64,000 nucleotides of DNA from Ophioderma brevispina. Lineage: Eukaryota > Echinodermata > Ophiuroidea > Amphilepidida > Ophiodermatidae. The notes beneath the pieces were generated by a model. It was given only the letters and a program-made list of their open reading frames with translations, made no database searches and was not told the origin of the DNA. Positions 46,030 through 57,617 of the stretch are shown piece after piece. The position numbers and the translations under genes are program-made. The stretch spans positions 1 through 64,000 of the forward strand of contig JAMKCH010001718.1 in NCBI GenBank assembly GCA_023653785.1. The letters run 5' to 3'. Each line of letters begins with the position of its first letter. The first letter of the stretch is position 1.

Positions 46030-46870
46030 TCTGCAAGGGTCCATTCAAGGGGTAGTTTATTGGATTTCACTTGGCCGTGGTTTGACTTATGGATATGAGT
46101 TTAAGTAATGGGGGTAGAATTTCACCGTACAACTTTTGTGGTCACATTTTCGAGGGGTCATTGGGTCAAGGTCATCCAGGGCCGTGATCAGATAACTTGG
46201 CTGTGCTTTGATATAGGATAAGGCGGTTTGGTATGGTGGTAGTTTTTGCCGTACGAGTTTTTGTGGTCACGTTTCGAGGGGTCATGTATGCCGTCAAAGG
46301 TCATTCAGGTGGTCGTTTTGGGTAGCTTAGGCCGTGACTTTACGTATGGATGTGAGTTTTGGTGTGGAGGTAGATTGCGCCTACAAGTTTTGTGTCACAT
46401 TTTCGAGGAGGGTCATTTGGGGCAAAGGTCATCCACGTGCCTTATCAGATAACTTGGCTGTGCTTTGATATAGTGGATAGAGTTTGGTAATGGTGGCTAT
46501 TTTGCCGTACGAGTTTGTGGTCATGTTTTCGAGGTCAATTTTAATGGTCAAAGGTCATTCCGGGGTCTTTTTTCTTTTCGGGTGCTTGGCGTGCTTTACG
46601 TTGGATGTGAGTTTTGGTGTGGTGGTAGAGTTTCGCCGTCCAGTTTCTTGTGGTCACGTTTCGAGAGCATTTGTTGATGAATTCAAAGGTCATCCAGGGT
46701 CGTTATCGTGTAACTTGGCAGTGCTTTACCGTATGGAGTTTTGTATTTTGGTAGAGTTTTCAACCGTACCACTTTTTGTGTCATGTTTTTCAGGGGTTAT
46801 TTTGGGGCAAAAGTCATGTAGGGCATTATTGGGTACTTGGGCCGTCTTTCATATCCATGCTTTTGACGAT
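46030..46870 (+). repeat. ~127-bp satellite, block 1 (about 6 units)
   Basis: The landmark GCCGTACGAGTTTTTGTGG recurs at about 46,125, 46,252, 46,378, 46,503, 46,635 and 46,763 (spacings 125-132). Units include TCAAAGGTCATCCAGG, ACTTGGCCGTGCTTTGA and TTTCGAGGGGTCAT segments. Same monomer and same orientation as the block at 59.3-61.3 kb, but more diverged. Long open frames across it (for example 131 codons from 46,484) are satellite artefacts. Confidence 0.9.
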
Positions 46871-46919
46871 GGGATATGAAGCACCGTGTGCGCTAATTAG
46901 GAGGAGGTCGAAAACAGCC

Positions 46920-47215
46920 GTATACTCATTCTAGTGGGTTGCTCAGCTAGTGAGAATTTAGGGTCTTCAAGGTCAAAGTCAAATGGGGTAAACATTGGGT
47001 GTTGGTGTATGGACATGAAACTTGCCGGGTGGGTTGATTGTTGATAGCCACAAATCTTAAAGGTCCCCAACAAGTCCTCAAGGCATTCAAGTCAAAGGAG
47101 GTCAAATGGGGTAAGCTTTAGTATCCAGGTGAAACGTGGTGGGTGGTTGCGATTGTTGATGACGAAAATTTTATAGCTCTGACAAGGACATCAAGGGTCG
47201 TTCAAGGTCAATTAA
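46920..47215 (+). repeat. Partial tandem repeat with AAGGTCAAAGTCAAATGGGGTAA
   Basis: Two to three diverged units share TTCAAGGTCAAAGTCAAATG (about 46,968) and GTCAAAGGAGGTCAAATGGG (about 47,092), each followed by a GGGTGGTTGATTGTTGAT-like part. It is a different monomer from the 127-bp satellite but again rich in GGTCA half-sites. Confidence 0.65.
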
Positions 47216-47219
47216 CCAC

Positions 47220-50200
47220 AAAACCCGATGTCATTCAATCCAGGTGATCGCAAAACACAGGTGATGGCCAATTTCCCCCAAGGACCGCCTAGTAAAGAAC
47301 TATGGAAAGAAAACCACCGGGTCCAGAACTCTATGGTATGCACAGAATGCCCTCTTAAGGCCCATATGCCCTTTTGAACTCCATGCCCTACTTGACCTTT
47401 GACCCACATATCAAACACATTCTTCAAGTTAAGTTTGTATAGCCACCAAACTTGCTCAGATACCACTGTCCAGACCATGGCTAGTCTGTCAGCTTACTGT
47501 ATGACCCTACATGACCTAATACCCACAACTAATGCATTCCCTAACCATCCATTTGTGGTTACTACTGCATCATTGAGCACTCGTTTGAATTCCACACCCC
47601 ACCAAAATAACATCCTGCATACGGCCAGCCGGCCCTCCCAGCTACCACATGAGTAATCACCACAGGTATGTTCTTTAATATGCCCAATCCCGCTAATCAA
47701 TGCCCCCCTATATGTACTTGTATTGAAAAAAATTGAAAAACACAAATAAACAATCGCACGTTTTTAAACTGAAATCGTTGCTACAATGGTGTACCACATA
47801 GGAACAATGACTGTTGAAGCACAGACTCTGATTGCCACTGGATGGACAAACGCACCATTTTCCCACTCATCCAGTGCATTGCCAAATTTTAACCTTTTTA
47901 TGAGTGAAGATTTTAGAAAAACTGCCCCCTGTTTTTGTGATATTTTTTGTAAGAAATGCAATGCTCATAGATATATAGCCACATCTATGCAGTGCCATAT
48001 TGGAACAGAATGGATTAAATGGTTTATTGATATCTGGTTTAGCAATCACTACTGCTGCATTGTCAAGGTACTTGGTGATGTTTTTATGTCCCAAGGCTAA
48101 TCAAAGCATTATGCTATCAGTTATCTGTAATTATAACGCTAACAGATTGGCACCAAGGTAGCGCTTAACCTCCCTTTTGACGCTCTGCAAGTCCTGTTTG
48201 ATGCTACATGAGCATATAGGGGTTGTTTCCATAAGCTACAATGTACAGAGAAATAGCTAGAAATGATCTTCTGTGGAGTCAGATTGGACATTGGTATTTT
48301 TCACATCAGTCTGAGACCTGCCTGAGAAGTCGCAGCATTTTTCAGTCATTCATTGATTGAAGTCTTTGCATGGATAGCTGGTATTGGCGATTGGCATCAT
48401 AGCACCAATCCCATAATGCATTATTCATCATATATACTGTAATTACACTCACTTGTACTTACCATAATCACAGGGTTCAACTTAAAAATGTAACTAAATA
48501 ATTTCCTTGTAACAAGAAAAATTAAACGCAAATAGTAAATCTATGGAGATAAGCATAAAACAAAATTCTTGCGTTAATTTTGCTTTTAAACAAAAATGAT
48601 ACCTCAAAGATGTCACCAATTTTAAGTCCCAAGCATGGAATAATAATTATTGCAAGTGTAATTTGCGATAAACCACTGTGAAGGAGTTATCATTCATCAA
48701 AACAATCGTCAAACTTGAACTATGATAACATTTGAGTCCGTGTGCGTGTCATATGTAGAACAATATTTTTTGCGTTAAGCCTGAATGGGAGATAAAGTAT
48801 CACTTACCTCATTAAGTTCTAATTTCCACACTAGTGCTTGTGGGATTCTTTGAATGATCATCTGAACGCAACATCATGAATTCTTTTCAAGCAGAGATGC
48901 ACAATTTCATTTGCATTTTGTTTGGAAATTCTTATGTATTACGAGGTAACTTCACGGACAGCCAGCATTCTCTCATACAGGAGCATTGGGGGGTTGAAAC
49001 GGGATATGGTTAATGCATATCCCACAGTGCCTCTGGTTAAGATTTCACATTGGATGAGGTCTGTTGCCCTACACCGAGCCTTCCCAACAACAAAACCTGA
49101 TTTTAACTCTGTTTAGCTTGGAAATATTATATAGAAGCTAGAAACTGTGAGCATAGAATTATAAGACGAAAATACACGGTCTCAAACCCGCTCCCTCGCT
49201 ATCTAAGGCTTGAGTTTTACACTGGAGCCAATAGACGTGGTGGTTATGTGGATATTGTGTTTATCTTGAAATGTTAGGATTTAAGAAATTTTTGACTTCT
49301 CTTAAAAGGTTCAAACTTAGATCAAAGTGACAAAGATTTGTTCAAGAGAACATGGTATTTGTAAAATGTGACCTTTTCATATGGAACAGCAAGAACTTAT
49401 AAATTGTTTTGAAGTATGTTTTAATAAAGCCTTCAATGCCCCAGGTTTTAAAAAGTCGAGTTTTAAATGTGTATGACGCACTTCCAATGTAAGATTTGAG
49501 CATAGGCTTTCGTGATTTGAGCCATTTGAATAAAATTGTACCTTTCCCCTACTCAAATCACCAATTGCTATTTGTAGTGATTGGAAGTCTTCAAAGTTTT
49601 AAGTGGCTGTATTGACTGGTAAGTTGATCATGTCATCAATATGAGGTGTGGATATTGGCAATGCAATAAAGTGGTGAACCTACTGTGTGCACACTATGGG
49701 GTCTATTGCTGCTAAGATGACCAACCAACCAATCAAGGGTCAATGTCAGCTGGAGGGATCACCTCAAAAGACACTTGATTTCAATCCTATGGAATGTAAT
49801 AATTGTGATCTACTAAAACCCAACAATAATTAGTGTCAGTTCTCTTGTCACAGATTGGTAACTTTAATTCACAACTTGTATGTAAATAAACCCTTTTGAT
49901 CTTGATTATAATTCATGATAACCAAAAGACCTGGCTGTGTAGTGTAAGTGTGTACTGTTGCGTTGGTGAATAAATTGAGCCGTTAAGCAAGGATGATCAC
50001 AATGTACAGTAGCTCAGTCGTAGGTGTATGTTGGTGGGGTCCTGGGGTGGGGTAGAGATTCAAATTCCAAGAACTGAAGGCATATTGGTAATATATATCA
50101 CACTCTTCTTTGTTAATGGTTCATTAGATATCTGTAAAAATTAGTTCATTCCGATTCTGATCTGATTCCAGTTTTGTTTATTTCTTTATCCCATTTATAA

Positions 50201-50650
50201 TTCTGTTCCTAGTGTGGACAGAGGAAATCGACTCTGCAGTTACTTATAAAAAATAAACAATAATAATAGTACAAAAACTTGAGGTAATTGACCAGTCCTA
50301 GTGTCAGTTTAATGTCCTGAAGTTGAATGAAGTTCATAGAATAGCTCATGATTCTCCAAACATGAACCTCATGCATTGCCCTGACTGAGTTACGCTCATA
50401 AGGCCTCCATTCCCATAATCTCCCAAATGTTGTTTATAAATCAAATAGATTTGTTTTTAATCTTGAAATAAGACCCTCTTGTAGAATGTTAGAGTCTAAT
50501 TAAGGACACCATTATAACTACTTGCAAGATATGTTACTCTTTAGTTTTGGCTATTACGCCTAGTTACAATATTAAGTGATCATACTAATGCATAAGAAAA
50601 AAATGCCTTCTTTTAAATGAGTGACTTGCCCATTGGCGACAAATCAATCT
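47220..50650. other. Intronic non-coding DNA
   Basis: TGACCTTTGACCC, an inverted DR1-like word, lies at about 47,393-47,405. Frames at 47,786-48,100 and 48,922-49,116 are open on one or both strands but have no splice or domain support. Nothing else is recognised. Confidence 0.4.
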
Positions 50651-50654
50651 GTTT

Positions 50655-51054
50655 TTAAGTGTCCGATTTGAGGCGCGATCACACTAATAGCCTTCGTCCC
50701 CAAAACCCCCAGATTTTACTGGAAGTAGTCACAATTTTATTTATCGCGGAGATACATGTAGCTACTATTTTTTTCTAAATTAACTATAAATAACCCAGTG
50801 AAATCTTAGGTCTAATGGATGTTTGGTTTGAAAGTTATGACCAAAAATGTGCCCCATTTTGATCGACCAATATCATTTATACCATACTCTATGTGGTGCC
50901 TTAGAAAATCAGAGGTTTTTAGCTCTCACGTCAGAATAGATCGAAATAATCGGCGCGAAACTTAACAGAGGGGTTTTGAGGCGAAGGCCATTCTACATCC
51001 ATGAAGATGAAAAGTTTTTTATCCTTAAATTTTCGCAAGGGTCCATCCCCTTAA
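50655..51054 (-). mobile_element. TTAA element family C, copy 3
   Basis: TTAA at 50,655-50,658 and 51,051-51,054. Family landmarks include CCAGATTTTACTGGAAGTAG, TGAAATCTTAGGTCTAATGG and GGTCCATCCCC before the right TTAA. About 400 bp. Confidence 0.82.
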
Positions 51055-51488
51055 AATGTGAAATGCATACAAAAGCTAAGTCATTGTATTTGCTTTCAGA
51101 TTCTGGCACTAACAACATACAGACCTGGTTTCAGTGGTTTCAGTATTTCTGCTCAAGCCATTTATATCCCCCACATTAAAATCTACTTACTTGGCAATGC
51201 GGGTTATAACCTGATTAAACCCTGAAGTGATTGATGTATAAAGCAACTTAATTTTACATGGATATATGGTGAAAACACAAAATAATTCCATTCTCTCTCC
51301 CTGATGTACTCTGCCTAAAAATAGAGCCATATACATGTACAAGAAACGAGACTAAAAACCAGGTGACTCGTCTTTGAGAATTCACCTGATGCTTCATTTA
51401 GTAAATAGCTGCAGTGGATAAAAGCCTGTTAGCTTCTGTTTAGCTTTGATATGCTTGTCTTCTTATCTAATCCATATCAACGTGTGAA

Positions 51489-51625
51489 ATGGAGCCTTTG
51501 GTGTTCGTATTATGTCTCTATAGTTATTCAGTTGCGTTAGACGATTTAGGGCAGTATCCAGGAGTTCTCGCTGGAAAACAATACCAATGTGCGCTCTATT
51601 CTAACTCCCTAGATACTGTGCATTG
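51489..51625 (+). CDS. Possible first coding exon with signal peptide
   Basis: ATG at 51,489 (GAAATGG, a good context) opens MEPLVFVLCLYSYSVA, a plausible cleavable signal peptide. Then comes LDDLGQYPGVLAGKQYQCAL and YSNSLDTVHW. A GTGAGC donor at 51,626 would end the exon in phase 2; without splicing the frame stops one codon later. The YPGVLxxxQYQC pattern recalls the LPGxxYxxxxQC segment that follows the metalloprotease domain in ADAMTS proteins. That is weak, and its place at the start of the protein would be odd. An alternative acceptor, TATAGTTATTCAG at about 51,532, would make it an internal exon. It cannot join gene 1 exon 3 directly because phases differ. Confidence 0.42.
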
Positions 51626-51629
51626 GTGA

Positions 51630-53778
51630 GCACTCAACGGGTGTGAATTTCTCATGTAAGAGGATTTTCCCTCTTGTTTGAAATTTTTAAAGCTTTTTTC
51701 TTTGTTTTTGCCAAGCCCGTTTTGGGCGTTTTTTAACCCTGTTTTTCCCCCCTTGTTTTTTTTTTTTTTCCCTTTTTCCTCCTTTTTGTTTGTCCATGGC
51801 CTCTTCACACCCTTGCCCAATCACATAGTCCAATTAGAGAGAGAAGCTCATTATGCGACTTCTAACTTTATTTCAAGAGACACTGAGGTCATGGGCCTAA
51901 TTTTAACCTATTTTTAACTGCAATGGCTACAAATTGACAAGTAAACCATCTCAACAACTACAGTTGTCCTTTATTTTGCTGAAGAGCAGTGCAATGAAAA
52001 AATTCTTTATTTCCCAGGACGCCAGCTGCCACATTTTCCAAAATGTGTTTGTACAAAAGGTATTTGCCCTCCAAATTCGAAAAATCCTTCAAATGAAACC
52101 AAACTTTCCTGTGGTGACGAGTTATGAGTTTAAAAAATCATCTGTCTTGCAATTTTTTCCTTTATTATTTCATTAAAGGAGGATGGCCCGAATTTTATGG
52201 CCTTATCCCATCAAATCCATCTTCAGGAATTTTATGGTAGCACCTAATGCACAATAATACAAACAATTCCATTTTAAGGAGTTTACATTTTGTTAAGAAG
52301 AAAGAAAGAATTATCATGTTTCTAGATTTGATCCCTCTTTCTGAACATAACCTAAGGCAAGGTTATGATTCAAGTTAGGTGTCTGTTAGCATTAGGATTT
52401 AGGACACAAATAGGGCACATGTTAGATTTAGGGCCACTAGTACGTTTCAGTTTCAGGAGTCGTGGTGGGGGTGTGGGGGGGGGGGTGGAAGTGGGCATGT
52501 GAACAAAATGGTGTAAAGGCATGTGAAACAGTAAGCCTTAGAGATCAGAAGGTTAAATTAATAAAAAAAGCTAAAGGTTAAGCTACCTTCTTGGAGCTAG
52601 TTAACTATTTCTCTAAAGTTACTTAGCATTAGGGCCAGGCTATCCATTTGCTGTGGGGAATCACCATTTCTCTTACATAGTGAAATCTGATTGTTGTCTC
52701 AGCATTTTGGAGGTGACACCTATGCACTTAAGGTGGTTAAGATCCCCATTTTCAGCATTATTGTCACCCAAAGACCCTACATTTAAAAAAAAATACCACT
52801 GTTGACCATTGAAGATCCCTAAATTTTTTAAAGAAAATTTCATCTAAAGATCTTCTTAGAAAATTTTGCCAAAATTTCACCCCAAAACTCATATTTTTTT
52901 TTTGGAAAATATAGCCAAGTTGTCATCCATATAACCCCTATTCATGTATTCATGGGCAATTGACTGTCTCGCCCAAAGAGCCCTATTTTTCATGTCCTTC
53001 GCCTTGGGTTTGTAAGCATCAACCTTACACCTGTATCCATTTCAAATGTCCCCCCCCCCCCCGGATGCCAGTACCATTCTCACATGTACTCCTGGGAGGG
53101 GAGAGGCAAGCCATGTAAAGTGCCTTATGGATGCAACATGCAGGTTCTTCAGGTTCTAATCCTACAACCAGGCTTGTACCAGGATTTTTTTTTTCAAAAG
53201 GGATATTTCTCCCAGACCTTTTTACCGGAATTTTAACCTTTTTCGACAAAGAAGTATAAAAAATGTGGGGGGATTTTTGGATTTGGGGGGGGGGGGGGGA
53301 ACTGCCCTTCCCTCCTCCCCCCATTGGTTACAGGCTTGCCCACAACCTGCTAGAGTCGACCACTCCAATCACAAAACTGTGGTTCCCTCAATCTAGCCTA
53401 GTAAAAGAAGAAGAGTTGCACAGCTGTTAAGGCTATCCCTATTAACCCTCTAAGCAATACCTCCCTCCCTTCCATACAGCATTTATGATTGGCTAAATCT
53501 GCTAAAGTCACATCATATCTTCATGACAATAACCAGTTGAAATGCAGCTTAGATAAGCTCTTGCCCTCTTCAGTCCTTCCATCATTCTCATTATGTTGTT
53601 GGTTGGTTTAAAAAAGTCAAGTTTAATTGCCAACCATTGGGCTGGTTTCAGTACTCATGGCGTTAACTCAAATAAGCTATGACATTAGCAATGATGCATA
53701 AAATGACAGTCCACTTACTTGCTGGTATGCTGCTAACTCTAGCAGGTAATGCTAGCTGTCAATTGATCAAGTAAACAC
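51630..53778. other. Intronic non-coding DNA with T, G and C runs
   Basis: TTAAAGGAGGATGGCCCGAA at 52,173-52,192 is an isolated family-C terminus. T-rich tract at 51,680-51,790, G run at about 52,475-52,485, C run at 53,050-53,062 and G run at 53,285-53,299. No exon is supported. Confidence 0.5.
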
Positions 53779-53781
53779 TGA

Positions 53782-54060
53782 GGCTGGTATTCTGAAAGGG
53801 AGTCTAACTTTAGACCTGGGGTTTAACCAGGGTTAGTCCTACATGAATGAACCTTTTTCCTGCCAACATACTGTAAAAATTCACTGTAACAGGTGAGAAA
53901 ATTCCTCTTGGATGGGCTGGAACAGCCATCCAGGAGGAATTTTCTCACACGTTACATTTAACTTTCACAGTATTTTGAAAAGAAAAAAGGTCCGCTCATG
54001 TAGGACTAATCCTGGTTTAAACCAGGGACCAAAGTTAGACTCCTTTTCAGAATACCAGCC
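53782..54060. mobile_element. Near-perfect palindromic MITE, 279 bp
   Basis: The left arm GGCTGGTATTCTGAAAGGGA and AGTCTAACTTTAGACCTGGG is mirrored by the right arm, with CCCAGG-type and TCAGAATACCAGCC sequence. Inner arms GTGAGAAAATTCCTCTTGGATGG and CCATCCAGGAGGAATTTTCTCAC close around a loop of about 7 nt. The whole element could fold into one long hairpin. TGA flanks both sides (53,779-53,781 and 54,061-54,063), fitting a 3-bp target duplication. PIF/Harbinger-type elements use 3-bp sites, but usually TWA. Confidence 0.85.
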
Positions 54061-54429
54061 TGAGAGAAATGTGTCTGTTGGGTAATGGCAACAATGAAAA
54101 TACACGCTTACTAGTCCCAATGTAAAGGCTATTCAAATCTGATTCTATGAAGCCTTTCAGACCTTTATGCTACAGAATCACACTCAATTAAAATCCTTGA
54201 TCAGAAATAGCTGTGTTTGGATCATTTGTGTTGTACAAGTAGTGCCGATTATTATTTCAGCCTATTGTGTTGTGATTAGAAGTAGTTACAAATAAATTTT
54301 TATGACAACCTTAAATTTGATATTTTTTCAACCAATTGTTACCTGAATCCAATTGAAATACTAACTTGATTAACTTAAGTATGATTAGCTGCATTTTGAG
54401 TTGCTTGTTGTTTTAAAGGGATAGTTCTT

Positions 54430-54560
54430 GATCCAAAGCCTTGTCCCTTGAGGTATAAACTATACGGCCATTCTTACAGTATCTCTGATTTGCTTATTAC
54501 ATGATATAACCTTCCAAGGAACCAATCGAAATAGTGCTTATTATGCTGATAGGCAGGTTA
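54430..54560 (+). repeat. Dispersed ~100-bp repeat, related to 61,440-61,530
   Basis: Shares TTCTTACARTATC, ATGATATWACCTTCCA, CCAATCRAAATAGTGCTT and GGTAGGCAGGTTA-like words, in the same order, with 61,440-61,530. A weaker relative is at 59,150-59,210. Nature unknown. Confidence 0.55.
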
Positions 54561-54989
54561 AACACAGTTCACTCAAAAAAACATTCTAGGCTCAAAGTAG
54601 GCTGAAATTTGGATGAATACATTGGGTATAATGGCTCAATAGGGATTAGTCAATACAATCACAGTTTTCATCCCCAACTTGTAGAATGTACCTTTAATTA
54701 ATCAGGCCAAGCAGATTCAGACCAAAATCAATGTATGCTGATGTTTTTCTTGTTTGGTTCGAGTTACAGGATGATGGCATCGCTAAGTGTTTTTTGGATT
54801 GTACAGCTTTGAAGTGTGTGTACTTACCATGTTTTGCAACATTATAATATGTTCAGGAATAAAGATGCTACCTTTAAATTTTCACTTGAGAAAATCCAAT
54901 TTTTGTATTTTGGTGTGTAACGGTGTACTCCTACCACACTCAGATGTGTTGAATTATTGAATACCAATTGGTTTCCAGCCCAGGTGTAC

Positions 54990-55343
54990 TTAAAGGGCCA
55001 TATGGTCCAATCGCTAATAACCTCGTCCCCCCAACCCCAGATTTTACCGGAAGTGGTCAAAATTTTGGTATCTGTAGAAATCTACTATTTTTCTCATTTA
55101 CCCTGTGAAATCTTAGGGCTAAAGGATGTTTAGTTTGGATGCTATGAGCGAAAATGTATCACATTTTGGTCGACCAATATTAATTTTACACAGTATTCTA
55201 TAGGGATTACAAAATCACATTTTTAGCTCTCACATCAAAACTGGTTGAAATATCGGCACGAAACTTTACAGATGGGGTTTTGGGCTAAAGGTCATTCTAT
55301 CGAGATGAAAACTTTATACTTAAATCGGGTCATCCCCCTTTAA
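54990..55343 (-). mobile_element. TTAA element family C, copy 4
   Basis: TTAA at 54,990-54,993 and 55,340-55,343. Contains AGGGCCATATGGTCCAATCG, CCAGATTTTACCGGAAGTGG and CGGGTCATCCCCC. 354 bp, same orientation as copies at 50,655 and 58,547. Confidence 0.85.
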
Positions 55344-55344
55344 T

Positions 55345-56565
55345 GTGAGTCATCTCAGGTTTCTAATTGCTGCAATCTTTACTACAATGGTGTAAATATT
55401 TAGGGATTAGAGTAGAGATAATTGAGGTTTAAGGTTTCACAATCCACTAGATCTTTTGAGCCCTCAAGTTTGTTGACCTGTCCAACTGCACCCAAAAATT
55501 CCATTCCTATGATGCTAGCAATATAATAACAACACTGAAGTTCAGGAATACAAAAGAAGGGTTAAGAAAAGTACAGAGTATGGTTACACATAGGTTTTAT
55601 TGCTGTAGACAATATAATAGAAGTCTGAATTGTTGACCAGGAAGTATAATATTGCAACCATATTTCACCTTATTAAATACTGCCCACCTTCAGGTGGATT
55701 AGGCAGGACTATAAAGACTGGGGCAATGGGGTTATCCGCCTCGGCCTCATATGCAGGATTTTTTTTTGGGGGGGTTGATTGGGGATGTTACTGGGCGATT
55801 ACTTTGGTGGAAAAGAGAGCAGTAAAGACAATTAAACTGAACGGGGAGATTATTTGAATATGAGCTGTACATCAGTGTGAAAACCGTCTTCATTTTTGGG
55901 GGCATCTCATTGATATGTAACTCCGACCGGGTGTTTTTTAATGGGAAAAGAGGGCTTTGGTGTGTGAGTTCTGTATTTTTTCCGCAGGGGTGTCATTGTA
56001 ATTCTGGATCCAGTTTCGCATGATGAAATGAACACTATTCATTAAGCAATAAACAGTTATTTTTGAAGAGTTGAGATTTTTGCACAGTTGTGTTCTTGGT
56101 ATTGTCTGGGGGGGGAGGGCTTTTGCACCCAATATTTTTCTTGCCCCCCTAGCAGCTAGTTTCCCCCCTCCTGGTCGAAGAAAAATGAGGGTTTTGGCAA
56201 ATTGGCGATTTGGGGCCAAAAATCACAAATTTTGTGAAAAATCAGCGATTTGCGACCAAATGGTTACCAAAAAACCTCCAAATATTTGATACTTGCCCCC
56301 ACCCCAGAATTTCACTTTTGCCCCCCCAAAATTTCACTTTTGCCCCATGTTTTGCCCCCAGAAAAAGAGGTCTCGCGCCGGCCACTGGACTATACTTAAA
56401 GTAAGAGTACTAATGATAAAATGCGCATTTGTTATAAAGAAGTGATTTTGTAGTGAGAAGCCGAACCTGATTGTAATTAATGGCGGAGCTGGAAATGCCA
56501 AGTTTCTGTCCGTCTATGATGAAAAATAGTGCTACCTCATAAAATGACCTCTAACTTGACTTTCC
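55345..56565. other. Intronic DNA with G/C-rich TTTTGCCCCC repeats
   Basis: Positions 56,100-56,370 carry repeated TTTCACTTTTGCCCCC units (two full, one partial) and GCGATTTG/GCCAAAAATCAC words. G runs near 55,762 and 56,108. Exon 3 of gene 1 follows. Confidence 0.5.
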
Positions 56566-56567
56566 AG

Positions 56568-56699
56568 AACCAATGGAACAACTAAAATGGATGAGTGTAG
56601 ACACTTACATGGCACAAGTTCCTGGCTATTTAACATTGGAAGGATATTCCCGCAGCCTCATTGCTATATTATCAGAGATCTTTGATATTAATTCTATAG
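56568..56699 (+). CDS. Unidentified gene 1, third exon (132 nt)
   Basis: The acceptor CTTGACTTTCCAG has a good pyrimidine tract, and the donor is ATAG|GTAAAA. Entering in phase 1, the frame is open for 43 codons: PMEQLKWMSVDTYMAQVPGY, then LTLEGYSRSLIAILSEIFDI and NSI. It leaves in phase 1. The residues look like folded, helical protein (aromatic and aliphatic residues spaced along the chain), unlike the polar first two exons. This is the strongest single exon in the window. The gene is not closed: I find no in-phase exon or stop to the right, so it probably continues beyond 64 kb. Family unknown. Confidence 0.72.
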
Positions 56700-56701
56700 G
56701 T

Positions 56702-57166
56702 AAAAAATTCTTGTTTTGCAACACAGAGAATTGAGCGAACCATTCACAGGTATTTTTATTAGTCATTACCAATGCAACTGTTGCAAAAATCTCAAAATTA
56801 AAAGGAAAGGTTGGGGTGCACCTCTCACAAAAATGTGCGTTATTGCATTAAGTTAAGATGCAAAAAAAAAGTGGGCTTTAGATTCTGTTGTTGCTCAAAC
56901 CAACTGCAATAGATTGGAAAATTTTGTAGCATAAATAATATATTTTTAAGTAAAAGAGGTGCATTTTACTTTTAGCAGCAATTTTTTGGTGTTGCACCAT
57001 TTTACAAATTTCTTTTTAAAAGGGAAGAAGAATTGAATGCATGAAATTTACACAAAAATTTGACATTCAGCAAAATTTGTTAAATAGTACATATGCTTGT
57101 GGAAATTTCTTGACGTACAGTAGGGACCAGGCTAGGGCTGCAAAAAAAATTGGAATTCCCAGGAAC
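56702..57166. other. Intronic non-coding DNA
   Basis: Sequence after the exon 3 donor, with no recognisable feature before the next TTAA element. Confidence 0.45.
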
Positions 57167-57520
57167 TTAAAAGGGGATGGCCCCCGATTTAAAGATATGA
57201 AGTTTTAATTTTAAAAAAAAAAAAAAAAAAAAAAACACCATCTGTAAATTTTGCGCCGATATTTCAATCCGTTTTGATGCGAGAGAGCAAAAAGTGATTT
57301 GTAAGCCCCATAGGCACTGTGTGAAATTAATATTGGTCGACCAAAAATATGGCACATTTCGCTCATAACTTCCAAGCAAACATCCTTTGGCTCTAAGATT
57401 TCACAGGGGTAAAGAGAAAAATAGTGAGCTTCTTCTTGATCCAAAATGTTGACCACTTCCGGTAAAAGCTGGGGATTCTGGGAACGAGGCTATTAGCGAT
57501 CGGGGCCATGGGACCTTTAA
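57167..57520 (+). mobile_element. TTAA element family C, copy 5
   Basis: TTAA at 57,167-57,170 and 57,517-57,520. AAGGGGATGGCCCCCGATTT is at the left end, GATCGGGGCCATGGGACC at the right. An internal 21-nt poly-A (about 57,214-57,234) is an expansion private to this copy. Opposite orientation to its neighbours at 54,990 and 58,547. Confidence 0.85.
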
Positions 57521-57617
57521 TCCAAATTTCCTGTCAACTTTTCTCAATTCTGATGTATACTTTATTGAGAGGACAAAACTTCTCCAAACAGAAAAAATTT
57601 CCTGGAATGTGGTTCCT

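Noticed and set aside
46484..46879. 131-codon plus-strand open frame
   Set aside because: Lies wholly within the 127-bp satellite.
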